A DNA stretch of 64,000 nt from Turnera subulata (taxonomy: Eukaryota; Streptophyta; Magnoliopsida; Malpighiales; Passifloraceae). The DNA is taken from assembly GCA_028386065.3 (NCBI GenBank), contig JAKUCV010001467.1:1-64000 (forward strand), in the 5' to 3' direction. Below are positions 45,432-58,460 of this stretch, one piece after another; the stretch's first letter is position 1; every line of letters starts with the position of its first letter. The notes under the pieces were generated by a model, which saw only the letters and a list, made by a program, of their open reading frames with translations, was not told the DNA's origin and ran no database searches. The position numbers and the translations under genes were made by a program.

Positions 45432-48344
45432 TCAAATACTTACTGTCCAGTGACTTTCACTGGGATGAAATTGATATCTGCTTATGACACTCAAAGCATA
45501 TGCGACGTCCGGTCGTGTACATAGCATGGTATACATGATAGATCCTATTGCAGATGCATAAGGAATCTTACTCATCCGCTCTCTCTCCTTAGATGTACTA
45601 GGACATTGATTCTTTGAGAGAGATATGCCGTGTGACATGGGCAAGAAACCTTTCTTAGAATCTTGCATGCTAAACCTCTTTAGCACCTTGTCAATATATG
45701 TACTTTGACTTAGCCCAAGAAGTCTTTTGGATCTATCTCTATAGATCTTTATACCTAACACATAGGCAGCTTCCCCTAAGTCCTTCATTGAGAAATTCTT
45801 TTCTAACCAAGTATTTACAGACTGTAGTGTTGGAATATCATTCCCAATGAGTAGAATGTCGTCAACATACAATAACAAGAAAACGATAGTGCTCCCACTA
45901 ACCTTCTTGTAAACACATGGCTCATCTTCATTTTTAATGAAACCAAACTCTTTGATCACTTCATTAAAACGAAGATTCCAACTCCTAGAAGCTTGCTTTA
46001 TTCCATAAATGGATCTTTGCAACTTGGATACCTTATTAGCATTCTCTAGAGTGACAAAACCTTCAAGTTGTGTCATATACACATCCTCTAAAAGATTTCC
46101 ATTAAGCAAAGCAGTTTTGACATCCATTTACCATATCACATAACCATGGTATGCTGCTCTGTAGTGTCGGAATATCATTCCCAATGAGTAGAATGTCATC
46201 AACATACAATAACAGGAAAACGATAGTACTCCCACTAACCTTCTTGTAAACACATGGCTCATCTTCATTTTTAATGAAACTAAACTCTTTGATCACTTCA
46301 TTAAAACGAAGATTCCAACTCCTAGAAGCTTGCTTTAATCCATAAATAGATCTTTGCAACTTGCATACCTTATTAGCATTCTCTGGAGTGACAAAACCTT
46401 CAGGTTGTGTCATATACACATCCTCTAAAAGATTTCCATTAAGGAAAGCGGTTTTGACATCCATTTGCCATATCACATAATCATGGTATGATGCTATAGC
46501 CAATAGAATCCGGATGGATTTAACCATGGCAACTGGCGAGAAGGTTTTATCATAGTCAATACCATGAACTTGCTTGAAACCTTTTGCAACCAATCGCCCT
46601 TTAAAGGTAATCACATTACCATCCATGTCGGTCTTTTTCTTAAAGACCCACTTGTACCCAATAGGTTTTACCCCTTCAGGTGGATCAACCAAGGTCCATA
46701 CCTTGTTTTCATACATGGATTCGATCTCCGAATTCATGGCTTCTAGCCACTTCTTAGAGTCTGGACCCGTAATAGCTTGCTGATAGGAAGTGGGCTCATC
46801 CTCATCTATGAGCATCATGTCTCCAGTATAAGTCACAAGAAATCCATATCTCTCATGCTCATGCCGAGTCCTCTCAGACCTATATAGTCCATGTGTTACA
46901 GGCACAGGTCTTTCACCCACAACTTCTTGTGGTTCCTGTCCTTGCTCCATCTCAGCCTCTATACCTCGAACTTCCTCGAGTTCTATTTTTCTCCCACTGA
47001 TCCCTCTAGAAATAAATTCTCTTTCTAGAAAAATAGCAGTACGAGCAACAAACACTTTGTGCTCTGTGGAATTATAGAAATAATACCCTTTAGTTTCCCT
47101 AGGATATTTAACAAAAAGGCATTCCGATTTAGGGGTGAGTTTATCTGATGCTTCTCGTCTCACGAAAGCCTCACAACCCCAATCCTCATAAAAGACAAAT
47201 TGGGACGCTTCCCAGTCCATATCTCATATGGTGTCTTTTCAACCGATTTAGATGGAACACGGTTAAGTGTAAAGGCAGCACTTAATAATGCATGTCCCCA
47301 AAATGAAGAAGGAAGGTCAGCTTGACTCATCATAGAACGAACCATGTCTAACAAAGTTCTATTCCTCCTTTCAAATACACCATTCCACTAAGGCGTACCT
47401 GGTGGAATAAGTTGTGATACTATACCACATTCCTTTAGATGATCAAGAAAATCTCGGTCTAGGTATTCACCTCCTCGATCAGATCGAAGCATTTTAATAC
47501 TCCTGCCGAGTTGATTCTGTACTTCATTCTTGAATTCTTTGAACTTTTCAAAGGATTCTGACTTGTGTTTCATTAGATACACATAGCCATATATACTGTA
47601 ATCATCAGTAAATGTAATGAAGTATTGAAATCCACCTCTAGCCTGTGTTGACATAGGTCCACATACATCAGAATGTATAAGACCTAAAAAGTCCGAAGCT
47701 CTTTCACCTTTACCAGCAAAAGGAGCCTTCGTCATTTTGCCTAATAAACATGACTCACATGTCTCATATGATTCAAAATCAAATGAGTCTAAAAGTACAT
47801 CTTTATGGAGTTTAGAAATACGAGTCTCATTTATATGGCCCAATCGACAATGCCAGAGATAGGTTTCATTAGACTCGTTTAATCTAACCTTCTTCGTATT
47901 AATATTATAGATTGGTGTTTCTAGGTTTAGAATGTACAAACCATTGCTCAAATATGCACCACCATAATAAATATCATTGAAATAAATAGAACAACAGTTG
48001 TTCTTTATTACAAATGAAAATCCTTTCTTGTCCAGACAAGAAACAGAAATCAAATTCCTGCTTATGGTAGGTACATAATAACAATCGTCAAGTTGTAAAA
48101 CCAAACCACTCGGTAAGGATAGATAGTAAGTTCCCACGGCTAATGCAGCAACTCTTGCTCCATTTCCAACGCACAGGTCTATCTCACCCTTTGCTAATCT
48201 TCTACTCTTTCTCAGATCCTGCACATTTACACAAATGTGAGAACCACATCCGGTATCTAATACCCACGATGCTGAGATAGAGATATTAGCTTCTATAACA
48301 AAAATACCTAAAGCGGAAGTCTCACTTCCCTTCTGTTTCTTCAC
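45432..48344 (-). pseudogene. C1 protease, integrase and RT
   Basis: Reading leftwards: the CCHC end of gag, protease active site WVLDTGCGSH, GAG-pre-integrase (YLWHCRLGHIN; CESCLLGK), and integrase with D (HSDVCGP) and D (RSDRGGEY). A stop at about 47388 comes just before WNGV, and a frameshift near 47180 follows. RT then has IGYKWVFKKK and YVDDILLIGND. The RT segment from MDVKTA to DIPTLQS occurs twice because of a 337-bp tandem duplication, which is not a multiple of three and breaks the frame near 46130. Confidence 0.9.
45822..46495. repeat. 337-bp tandem duplication in C1 RT
   Basis: Unit 1 is 45822-46158 and unit 2 is 46159-46495. Each begins CTGTAGTGT.GGAATATCA and ends around CATGGTATG.TGCT. 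They differ at several positions, so the duplication is not brand new or came from template switching between two relatives. Confidence 0.9.
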
Positions 48345-49148
48345 CTCTTCAAGGTAAATAGGGCAGTTACGCTTCCAATGGCCAGGTTTCTTGCAATGGA
48401 AATATTATCCTTCCTTTGCAACACCACCTTTGGATTTCAGCACTTGTGAAGAAGATGAACCAAACTTTTTGGCAGATTTCTTCTTCTTGCCTTTTCACTT
48501 TCATTTGCTATTTCCAACCATCAATATGTTATTGGATTTATTTGCCTTCATCTGTTGCTCAACTGTTCCCAACATGTTAAGCAACTCAGACAAGGATTTG
48601 TCAAGATGATTCATATTGAAATTCATGACAAATTGGCTGTAACTATCCGGCAACGATTGCAGGACTAGATCAACAGCCAACTCCTTCTGCAAAGGAAAAC
48701 CCAAACCCTCAAGGCTCTCAATGTATCCAATCATCTTGAGCACATGAGGCCTGACTGGTGATGACTTAACCATCTTACATTGGAACAATGCCTTAGAGGT
48801 CTCATACCTCTCATGCCTTGCTTGCTCTTCAAAGAGCATTTTCAGGTGTTCGACCATATCGAACGCACCCAAGTTCTCATGTTGCTTTTGAAGCTCAGAG
48901 TCCATGTTAACAAGCATAAGGCAAGCGACATCCAATGCCTCATCGACATGCTTCTTGTAAGCATCCCTTTCTGCCCTAGGAGCATTAGGTGCCGGTTCAT
49001 TAGGAATAGGCCCTTCGAGGACATACAATTTCTTTTCTTGTTTGAAGACTATCCTCAAATTGCGATACCACTTAAGGAAGTTATTCCCATTAAGTTTTTC
49101 CTTCTCAAGGACAGATCGCAGTGATAGTGTACTTGTGTTTTGTGCCAT
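48345..49148 (-). pseudogene. C1 gag
   Basis: Start at MAQNTSTLSL. The copia gag domain (LNGNNFLKWYRNLRI to LLNMLGTVEQQM) is open to 48501. The zinc knuckle region has an in-frame TAA at 48405-48407 and its first cysteine is replaced by tyrosine (YFHCKKPGHWKRNC). The spacing between gag and knuckle differs from C2 by small indels. Confidence 0.9.
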
Positions 49149-50606
49149 GATTACTCTACAACAATGATCAACTCACATAAATCAGAGTCATGCATACATA
49201 AAATCATTTAACAAGGAATTCTATTAAATGATGCTCCTACTATGAATCATGATAATGATAAGTAGGCCAAGATCCATATTTCACTACAAGATAAGTCAGC
49301 TTTGGCTGATCGCTTACATCATAGTTATTTAGGTAGACAACTCTTGTCAATTACATCTCATGTAACTCTTGAATAGTTGAGTGAACAACACTTTGTTCTT
49401 GTTTATCTCATAGACTTAGCTCAACTCTTTGCCTCTAAGTCCTCAATCCTATTGAGATGACCTAGTTAAGTTTAACCCATGATAAGCAGTTTGGATATTA
49501 CAATTATCCCATCGTACCTTGCTAGGATAAACATTGGCAACTTGCTTTGGCAAAACCTACCAAGTGTTGATCTAAGCAATGATGAGTGCTTATCAATGGA
49601 AGGCAACACAAGTGGAACTTAATATTTAGCATCTTGCTAGGAAAAACATTGGCACTTTGCTTTGCAAACCTACCAAGTGTTGATCTAAGCATAGATGAGT
49701 GTTTGTCAACAAATTGTTTCCAAAACATACATGTGATCATATATCGCATATACAATCATTTATAATCAATACCAAGCTATATGACATCATTATAAAAGGA
49801 TAAACATGCTAACAAGCAATCAACATGTTGTTCATATATCATTAAGATCATAAGAACATGTTATATAGGATGCAAAACATCAAACTGATTTGCTGAATTT
49901 CAGAAAATTGATGTTTAACCATAGAACATCTTGTTTGTGGTTTTTGGACTCCATGGAACCAGAACATCGATGTTTAACACTTAAACATCGATGTTTAAAG
50001 TTTCTGGAACTCCAAATCATTGGCCGAATGTTCAGAACATCGATGTTTACATCTTAAACATCTATGTTTGAACAGAGAACATCGATGTTTGAACAGTGAA
50101 CATCGATGTTGGAACAGCGTTTCTGCAAAAACACCTTGAAATGCAATCGGTCAAGAGAACATCGATGTTTAAACATAAACATCGATGTTTGAACCCCTCG
50201 GTGGACTATCGACCAAAGAGAACATCGATGTTTAACAATTAAACATCGATGTTTTGACCTTTCGACTGATAATCAGCAAAGGAGAACATCGATGTTTACC
50301 ATTAAACATCGATGTTTTGTCCACTCGGCCGAAGAGAACATCGATGTTTACCCACAAACATCGATGTTATGCCCCTTTATCGAACTCATTCGACTTTCTG
50401 CCAGAAGTACAAATTGATTGCTATCATATACCAATCAAGTACTTGTTGTCAAACACTTTTGACAAAACCAACCACAATATATATCACATATACAAAACGA
50501 ATTCAATATATCATGATCATGCTACATCATATACAACATATCATATATATTTACAAGAGCATATCATACATATGCACAACAAATTCGGTTTAGCATTTCA
50601 CAAGGT
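49149..50606 (-). other. C1 leader between PBS and gag
   Basis: 1.46 kb of non-coding leader. From right to left: a non-repetitive AT-rich part (50370-50606), the dyad array (49963-50368), a TATATAA on the minus strand at 49861-49867, and a direct repeat of about 112 bp (49515-49705, CTTGCTAGGA.AAACATTGGC). C2 has a single copy of the last unit. Confidence 0.8.
49963..50368. repeat. AACATCGATGTT array in the C1 leader
   Basis: 14 dyads, 13 perfect. Starts are 49963/49984; 50036/50057/50078/50099 (three exact 21-bp steps); 50158/50178; 50221/50242; 50285/50305; 50337/50357. Steps within groups are 20-21 bp; groups are 50-73 bp apart. Confidence 0.95.
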
Positions 50607-50619
50607 GGCTCCGCTACCA
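50607..50619 (-). other. PBS of C1
   Basis: On the minus strand TGGTAGCGGAGCC, one base after the 5' LTR; initiator tRNA-Met type. Confidence 0.8.
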
Positions 50620-50620
50620 C

Positions 50621-51971
50621 TGTAAGTAACCGGGCATGCAAACTTGACAATCAAAATGCAGCGGAAGAACCCGGAACTCATGGAGAATCCGAGTGAAACA
50701 AAGTAAACCGAATAACAAAATTTGTACCTGGAAATGGTTGAGATCTTTCACTCAACTGTTTAGTTGAATCAGCAAGAACCGGACATAAATTCTGCTCCTC
50801 TACGGTATCCACACGAACTGTTGATGTCTAGCTAGCAATCGTCTCACGATCACCAGCCCAAGCACTCCCGAACCGCAGTGCTAGCTACAGAAAAACGAGA
50901 GCTAGAACCTATGTTTGATGTGTTTCTTTCTTTCTCAAAGAAAGGGTGTGTATATGAAAACTCAAGTCTCACTTAAGTTTCTCTTGTGTGAATGAATATG
51001 GTGTGAAGTTGAATGACTTGGTCTGAAAATCTGATCACTCTTCACACACTATACTCATTCTCAATCAATGCATAGTTTTATTAGACAAAGGCCCAACCAT
51101 AGTTCAACCACCAGCTCGAACCAACAGTTCTAAGTGTGTGACCCTGTAGGCACTTGTAACGTTTGGCAATAATTGTAAACTCATTTAGAATTATAAACAA
51201 TGAGCGACGTCTAGCAACACATCATTGCTACCCAAACGACAAGATCAGTACTGATTCATTATGCCTCAGAAATATGTCATTGTCCTTTCGTCCCATTATC
51301 AAGATCAAACACGAGACATGGAATATGTCAATCTTGCATATGTCTGATCCAACGTTTCTTGATCGCCGAGTTAACTGTGTAAAACGGATATTAATGATAT
51401 CATCATATCATTTTATCCGAGCATGGCCATGCATTTACAGTTTAACTCTATCAAGAGGCCCATCTAATATTATACCCGTTATAAGGGTTGGATGAATCCC
51501 ATCTTGATCACATAAAACCCACTACACATTTATCATATACCCAATGATTACACTAAGGTCTACTCAATTACGAATAGCCAAGAGTAATATCAAAGTATAT
51601 AACTCACATGTTGGGAACCTTGATGATCTCAGGTCTAAGGACAATACACATAAGAACCACTAATGACAATCATATAATGTTCGATGTAGTGTTCTTATGT
51701 TGGGTCGGTCCAGTCCACAAGTTCTCTAACTTGTACCCGTATGTAGAATTCATATCTCATATAATTCTCAACATACGCTAGTCTTAATTTATTATTACAA
51801 CCCATCCATAATAATAATCGACTAGAGACATTTAAAAATATAAAATAATCTAGGGTTATAAATATGTGCAAGCGTTTATCACATAAACATATTTATTGGA
51901 ATAACCTTAATGTATATTCATGACTACATACAATCATCCATTGATTGGCTTTTGGGCATATTACACTAACA
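50621..51971 (-). repeat. 5' LTR of C1
   Basis: TGTAAGTAACCGGG to CACTAACA in plus orientation, 1351 bp. It lacks about 215 bp present in the 3' LTR near 44000-44245. Confidence 0.92.
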
Positions 51972-53298
51972 CTTCGACGGTTCAGCGAACGGAAGCGGTT
52001 TTGGTGACGACATTATCCTCATTTCACCCGACAAAGTCACTTATCCTCTATCTTGCAAACTAGAGTTTGAAGCCACAAACAATATAGCCGAATATGAAGC
52101 ATGTACTGTTGGGCTCGAAACTGTGCTTAACCTTGGTATACGACAAATCCGGGTATATGGTGACTCTGATCTAGTTATTTCACAAGTCATGGGTGAATGG
52201 AAGATCAAAGAAGACAAGCTTATGCCTTATCACGAATATCTAAAAGGCTAGTCGCTATGTTCGATGAAATAGCTTTCTATTATGTTCCCAGGAGGACTAA
52301 CCAATTCGCTAATGCACTTGCCATCTTAGTCTCCATGATCGGCAAGCCTAAGAATGCCATCATCCTGCCTATTGGAATTCAATTGAACGTCGAGCCATCT
52401 TTCCTCCGAGAATCTACAATGCCGAAGCCATGGTTCAAGAATCTCATTCATGCCATGTACACCGATCAAGAGGCAATTGTGGCTATCACTGTGGCCGAAA
52501 CGAATCAACCCTCCTACACCTTTAGCAATCTAAATGCCGAGGGGCAACATTGGTACACCGACATATACAATCTCTTATATGATGGATCTTATCTTGAGCA
52601 TGCAACTAGTAAAGAAAGAAAAACTCTGAAACAACTCGCCACTGGATACATTCTATGCGCTGGGAAGTTGTACAAAAGACATGCCAGTGGGGCTCATTTA
52701 CTCTATGTCGATACCAATGAAGCTCAAAAAATCATAGAAAAGGTGCATGGAGAAGACGAAGGCCCACACATGGGTGGAAACATGCTAGCTCAAAAAATCC
52801 TACGATTGGGAAACTATGGATCTACTATGGATGCCGATTGTGCCAAACATGTTAGATCTTGCCACACGTCAAGTGCATGCCAAATTGCAACATCTTCCAC
52901 CGTCTCTTATTACGCCTCTGTCGTTACCTTGGCCATTCTCTACATGGGGTATTGACATCATCGAAAAAATCTCTCCTAAGTCATCGAACGGGCATGAGTA
53001 CATCCTAATGGCTATTGCTTATTTCACCAAATGGGTTGAAGCCAAGTCCTTCGCCGTCTTTAATGCCAAGAAAGTCTCCAAGTTCATCCACAACAACCTC
53101 ATCTGCCGATATGGTGTTCCTTCGGAGATAATTTCTAACAACGGTGTCCACTTCAAAGCCATTGTGGAAAGGATATCTGCTCGTTATGCCATCAAACATC
53201 ACAAGTCGTCACCCTATCGACCTCAAACTAATGGAGCTGTGGAAGCTGCTAACAAGAACCTCAAGACAATCATAAAAAAGATGCTTACTACACACTGA
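51972..53298 (+). pseudogene. Tat second RNase H and integrase N-part (D continued)
   Basis: It continues the D frame after C1 with DGSANGSGFG, FEATNNIAEYEA and YGDSDLVI, the archaeal-type second RNase H that marks Tat elements. The linker with FYYVPRRTNQFANALA follows. The integrase zinc domain has VHGEDEGPHMGG and CAKHVRSC. A frameshift near 52870 moves to the core: first D in TWGIDII, second catalytic position is asparagine (IISNNGVHF), E in GAVEAANKNL. The active site is therefore lost. A TGA ends the frame at 53298. Confidence 0.9.
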
Positions 53299-53771
53299 GA
53301 GTGGTCGAAAAAGCAACCATTAGCACTATGGGGATATCGCACCACTATTCGTTCATCCACTGGCGCTACACTGTACTCACTTGTATATGGCATGGAGGCT
53401 GATCTCCCCGTTGAACTTGAGGTCCAATCTTTGAGGGTGGCCCTCAAAAGTATGATTCCTGAGACACAATGGGTTCAAGAATGCCTAGATCAACTCGCAC
53501 TGCTCGATGAAAAGCATTTGCAAGCTTTTACACCTTGTCCAAGGCTATCAAAGGCGTATGGCGCGTGCATTCAACAAAAAGGTTAGGTTTCGAAGGCTGA
53601 AAGAAGGCGACTTAGTGCTCAAAGAGACACGGCAACCAGTGCATGATCCTAGGGGCAAATTCAAGACTAATTGGTGCGGACCATACATTATCAAGGAAAT
53701 CCTTCCTGGAGGGGCAACAACGATTCGAGATCTAGACGGAAACGAGTTCAAGGACCCAGTCAACATGGATC
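53299..53771 (+). pseudogene. Tat integrase C-terminal part
   Basis: After the TGA the same frame has ALWGYRTTIRSSTGATLYSLVYGMEA. A frameshift near 53570 leads to the C-terminal domain GDLVLKETRQPVHDPRGKF and the WCGPYIIKEI block. C2 inserted at VNMD; on its other side 62303-62332 supplies the last codons (QLKKYYV and TAG). Confidence 0.88.
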
Positions 53772-55291
53772 TGTAAGTTTCCGGTCATGCAAAATAGACA
53801 ATCTAAATGCAACAAATGCACAGCAGAAACCCGGAAACACATGAAGGATCCATGTGAAGCAACTAAACCGAACAACAAAAACAAACATACCTAAAACGGT
53901 TAGGATCTTTCACCTAACTAAAGAACCGAATCAGCTAGAGCCAGAAGGATATCCTGCTCCTCTACAGTATCCACATGAACCGTGATGTCAAGCCGGAAAT
54001 CGTCACACGATGACCAACTCGAGCTCTCCCGAAACGCGGTGCTAGCTGCGGAAATCCGGGAGCTTTGTGGTGTGTTTTTGTTCTTCTTTCTTTCTCAAAT
54101 AAAGGAAGTGTTTGTGTGTGTTCTCGCTGGTCTGAAAAACACTCTCAAGACTCACAAAAACCAGAATGCAATAGTGGAGAAGAGTAATCAGATTACCCAC
54201 TTCAATTAGTGCTAAAAGACAATGGGTAATGGCAAACATAATGGCCCATTCCCAACATGATTATGTCTCCACATAATCTTGTCTCCACTAATGTACAAAC
54301 ACACATCACAGCAATAATTTGGTCTAATAATTCTGACAATTACTGAACCAAACCAGCCCAAAACGACCCTGGTCCAACCACAGTCCAACCACACCCAGTC
54401 GAACCATGGTCAAACCACGGTTCAACCACCTGCTCGAATCAACGGTTCTATGTGCGTGACCCTGTAGGCACTTGTAATGTCCGGCAATAATTGTAAAATC
54501 TCATTTTACAATTATAAGCAAAGAGCGACGTCTAGCAACACATCATTGCTACCCGAACGACAAGATCAGTACTGATTCTATATGCCTCGGAATATGTCAT
54601 CGTCCTTTCGTCCCATTATCAAGATTAAACCGAGACATGGAAAACGTCAATCTCGTATATGTTTAATCTTAGGTTCTTGATCCCCGAGTTAACTGTGTAA
54701 AACGGATCCTAATGATATCACCATATCATATAATCAGAGCATGGCCATGCATTTACAGTTCAACTCTATCAAGAGGCCCATCTGATAATATACCCGTTAT
54801 ATGGGTCGGACGAATCCCATCTTGATCAATCAAAACCCACTACACATTTATCATATACCCAATGATTACCCTTAAGACCACCCAGTTACGAATGACTAGG
54901 AATAATATCAAAGTATACGACTCATATGCTGGGAACCTTGATGATCTCAGGTCTAAGGACAATACATATAAAAAAACCACTAATGACTATCATATAACGT
55001 TCCATGTAGGGTTCTTATGTGGGTCAGTCCAGTCCACAAGTTCTCTAACTTGTACCCGTATGTAGAATTCATATCTCATATAATTCTCAACATACGCTAG
55101 TCTTAATTTGTTATTACAACCCATCCATAATAATAATCGACTAGGGACATTTTAAGAATACAAAGTATTCTAGGGTTATAAATATGTGCAAACGATTATC
55201 TCATAATCATATTTATTGGAATAACCTTAATGTATATACATGACTACAAATAATCATCCATTGATTGGCTTTTGGGCATATTACACCAGCA
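53772..55291 (-). repeat. 3' LTR of C2
   Basis: TGTAAGTTTCCGG to TTACACCAGCA in plus orientation; the usual CACTAACA end is mutated. It contains about 80 bp (near 54725-54785) that the 5' LTR lacks. Confidence 0.9.
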
Positions 55292-55302
55292 ATCTCCCAC
55301 TT

Positions 55303-55845
55303 GCACTAAAGCCAATCAGGCATGTATCTAATACCAATGGATGCGCAATGACCATCATGCTTCTGCTGTGTGAGCGGCTTAGTCAAAGGATCTGCTACAT
55401 TGTTCTCAGAAGGAACTCTGCACAGTCTGACGTCGCCTCTATCTATGATCTCTCTAATAAGATGATAGCGTCGGAGTATATGTTTGGATCTCTGGTGGTA
55501 TCTAGGTTCTTGAGCCTGTGCGATTGTCCCATTGTTGTCACAATAGAGCTCAATCGGACTCTCAATACTAGGAACCACACCAAGTTCAGTTACGAACTTC
55601 TTAATCCAAACAGCCTCTTTCCCCGCATCTGAGGCAGCAATGTACTCAGCCTCAGTTGTAGAATCTGCAACTGTCTCTTGCTTAGAACTCTTCCAGCATA
55701 CAGCACCACCTCCAGGACAAAACACATAACCTGATTGTGAACTAAAGTCATCCCTGTCTGTTTGGAAGCTAGCATCTGTGTAACCCTTTACTACAAGCTC
55801 ATCAACGCTTCCACACACAAGGAATGCATCCTTAGTCCTTCTCAA
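55303..55845 (-). CDS. C2 RNase H domain, intact
   Basis: 180 codons of the pol C-terminus. All copia RNase H motifs are present: GYTDASFQ, STTEAEYIAASDAG, LYCDNNGTI, the H of HQRSKHI and the end VADPLTKPLT. It lies one frameshift away from RT (near 55845), so it is not expressed as a fusion now. It serves as the reference for the deletion in C1 and E0. Confidence 0.88.
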
Positions 55846-57640
55846 GTACTTAAGGATTTAACCGTTGTCCAGTGACTCTCACCGGGATCGAATTGATATC
55901 TGCTTGTGACACTCAAAGCATATGCGACATCCAATCGAGTACATAACATGGCATACATGATAGATCCTATTGCCGAAGCATAAGGGATCTTACTCATCCG
56001 CTCTCTCTCCTTCGATGTACTAGGACATTGATTCTTAGAGAGAGATACACCATGTGATATGGGCAAGAATCCTTTCTTGGAATCTTGCATGCTAAACCTC
56101 TTTAGCACCTTGTCAATATACGTACTCTGACTTAGCCCGAGATGCCTTGTGGATCTATCTCTATAGATCTTTATGCCTAACACGTAGGCAGCTTCTTCTA
56201 AGTCCTTCATTGAGAAATTCTTTCCTAACCAAGTCTTTACTGACTGTAGTGTCGGAATATCATTCCCAATGAGTAGAATGTCGTCAACATACAACAACAA
56301 GAAAACAACAGTGCTCCCACTAACCTTCTTGTAAACACATGGCTCACCTTCATTTTTAATGAAACCAAACTCTTTGATTACTTGATTAAAACGAAGATTC
56401 CAACTCTTAGAAGCTTGCTTTAATCCATAAAAGGACCTTTGCAACTTGCATACCATATTAGCATTTTTTGAATGAACAAAACCTTCAGGTTGTGTCATGT
56501 ACACATCCTCTAAAAGATTTCCATTAAGGAAAGCGGTTTTGACATCCATTTGCCATATCTCATAATCATGGTATGCTGCTATAGCCAATAGAATCCGAAT
56601 GGATTTAACCATGGGAACTGGTGAGAAAGTTTCATCATAGTCCATACCATGAACTTGTTTGAAACCTTTCGCGACCAATCGTCCTTTAAAGGTAATCACA
56701 TTACCATCCATGTCGGTCTTTTTCTTAAAGACCCATTTGCATCCTATGGGTTTTACCCCTTCAGGTGGATCAACCAAGGTCCATACCTTGTTTTTATACA
56801 TGGATTCCATTTCCGAATTCATGGCTTCTAGCCACTTCTTAGAGTCCGGACCCGTAACGGCCTGCTGATAGGAAGTGGGCTCATCCTCTTCTATGAGCAT
56901 CACATCTCCAGTATGAGTCATAAGAAATCCATATCTCTCAGGCTCATACCGAATCCTATCCGGCCTACGCGGCCCATGTGTTACAGGTATAGGATTTTCA
57001 CCCACAACTTCTTGCGGTTCCTGTCCTTGTTCCATCTCAGCCTGTATATCTCGAACTTCTTCGAGTTCTATTTTCCTCCCACTAATTCCTCTAGAAATAA
57101 ATTTTCTTTCTAGAAAAATAGTAATCCGAGCAACAAACACTTTGTGGTCGGTGGGTTTATAGAAGTAATACCCTTTTGTTTCCTTAGGGTATCCTACAAA
57201 AAGGCACTTCTCGGATTTAGGGCCGAGTTTATCTGATGCTTCACGTCTCACGTAATCCTCACAACCCCAAATTCTCATAAAAGACAAATTGGGACGCTTC
57301 CTGGTCCATATCTCATATGGTGTCTTTTCAACCGATTTAGATGGAACACGGTTAAGTGTAAATGCAGCACTCAATAATGCATGTCCCCAAAATGAAGAAG
57401 GAAGGTCAGCTTGACTCATAATAGAACGAACCATGTCTAACAAAGTTCTATTCCTCCTTTCAGATACACCATTCCATTGAGGCGTACCTGGTGGAGTAAG
57501 TTGTGATACTATACCACATTGCTTCAGATGATCAAGAAATTCTCGGCTTAAGTATTCACCTCCTCGATCAGATCGAAGCATTTTAATACTTTTACCGAGT
57601 TGATTTTGTACTTCATTCTTGAACTCTTTGAACTTTTAAA
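55842..57640 (-). pseudogene. C2 integrase core and RT
   Basis: A 579-codon open frame with integrase (RSDRGGEY, GVSERRNRTLL), the linker with EVRDIQAEMEQGQEPQEV, and complete RT (GCKWVFKKKTDMDGN, QMDVKTAFLNG, LKQASKSWNLRF, YVDDILLIGND). A TAA near 57636 separates it from the upstream part, and a frameshift at the downstream end separates RNase H. RT itself looks undamaged. Confidence 0.9.
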
Positions 57641-58460
57641 AGGATTCTGACTTGTGTCTCATAAGATACACATAGCCATATCTACTATAATCATCAGTAA
57701 ATGTAATGAAGTATTGAAAACCACCTCTAGCCTGTGTAGATATAGGTCCGCATACATCAGAATGTGTTAGACCTAATAAGTCCGAAGCTCTCTCACATTT
57801 ACCGGCAAAAGGAGCCTTTGTCATTTTTCCTAATAAACATGACTCACATATCTCATATGATTCAAAATCAAATGAGTCTAGAATTCCATCTTTATGGAGT
57901 TTAGCAATACGAGTCTCATTTATATGGCCCAAACGACAATGCCAAAGGTAGGTTTCACTAGAATCGTTCACTCTAACCTTCTTCGTATTAACGTTATAGA
58001 TTGGTGTTTCTAGGTTTAGAACATACAAACCATTGCTCAAATATGCACCACTATAATAAATATCATTGAAATAAATAGAACAACATTTGTTCTTTATTAC
58101 AAATGAAAAGCCTTTCTTGTCTAGACAAGTAACAGAAATCAAATTCCTGCTTATAGTAGGTACATAATAGCAAACATCAAGTTCCAAAACCAAACCACTC
58201 GGTAAAGATAGATAATAAGTCCCTACGGCTAATGCAGCAACCCTTGCTCCATTTCCGACGCGTAGGTCTATCTCACCCTTTGCCAATCTCCTACTCTTTC
58301 TTAGTTCCTGCACATTTACACAAATGTGAGAACCACATCCTTGTATCTAATACCCATGATGCAGAGATAGAGATATAAGCTTCTATAACGAAAATACCTG
58401 AAGTGGAAGTCTCACTTCCCTTCCTTTTCTTCACCTCTTCAAGGTAAATAGGGCAGTTGC
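57636..58460 (-). pseudogene. C2 protease and GAG-pre-integrase
   Basis: The protease site WVLDT is followed by a frameshift near 58340 in the GCGSH motif. The next frame gives protease to pre-integrase (YLWHCRLGHIN; CESCLLGK) and the first integrase aspartate (HSDVCGP). It ends at SESF followed by a stop. Confidence 0.88.

Larger units (their letters stand above)
43540..51971 (-). mobile_element. Ty1/copia family C element C1
   Basis: Complete 8432-bp element with TSD CTTCG (43535-43539 and 51972-51976). It is inserted in the second RNase H of D. LTRs are 1566 bp (left, 3') and 1351 bp (right, 5'). The leader carries a 14-copy dyad array. Gag, protease, integrase, RT and RNase H are present but broken, with a 337-bp tandem duplication in RT and an RNase H deletion. 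Confidence 0.95.
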
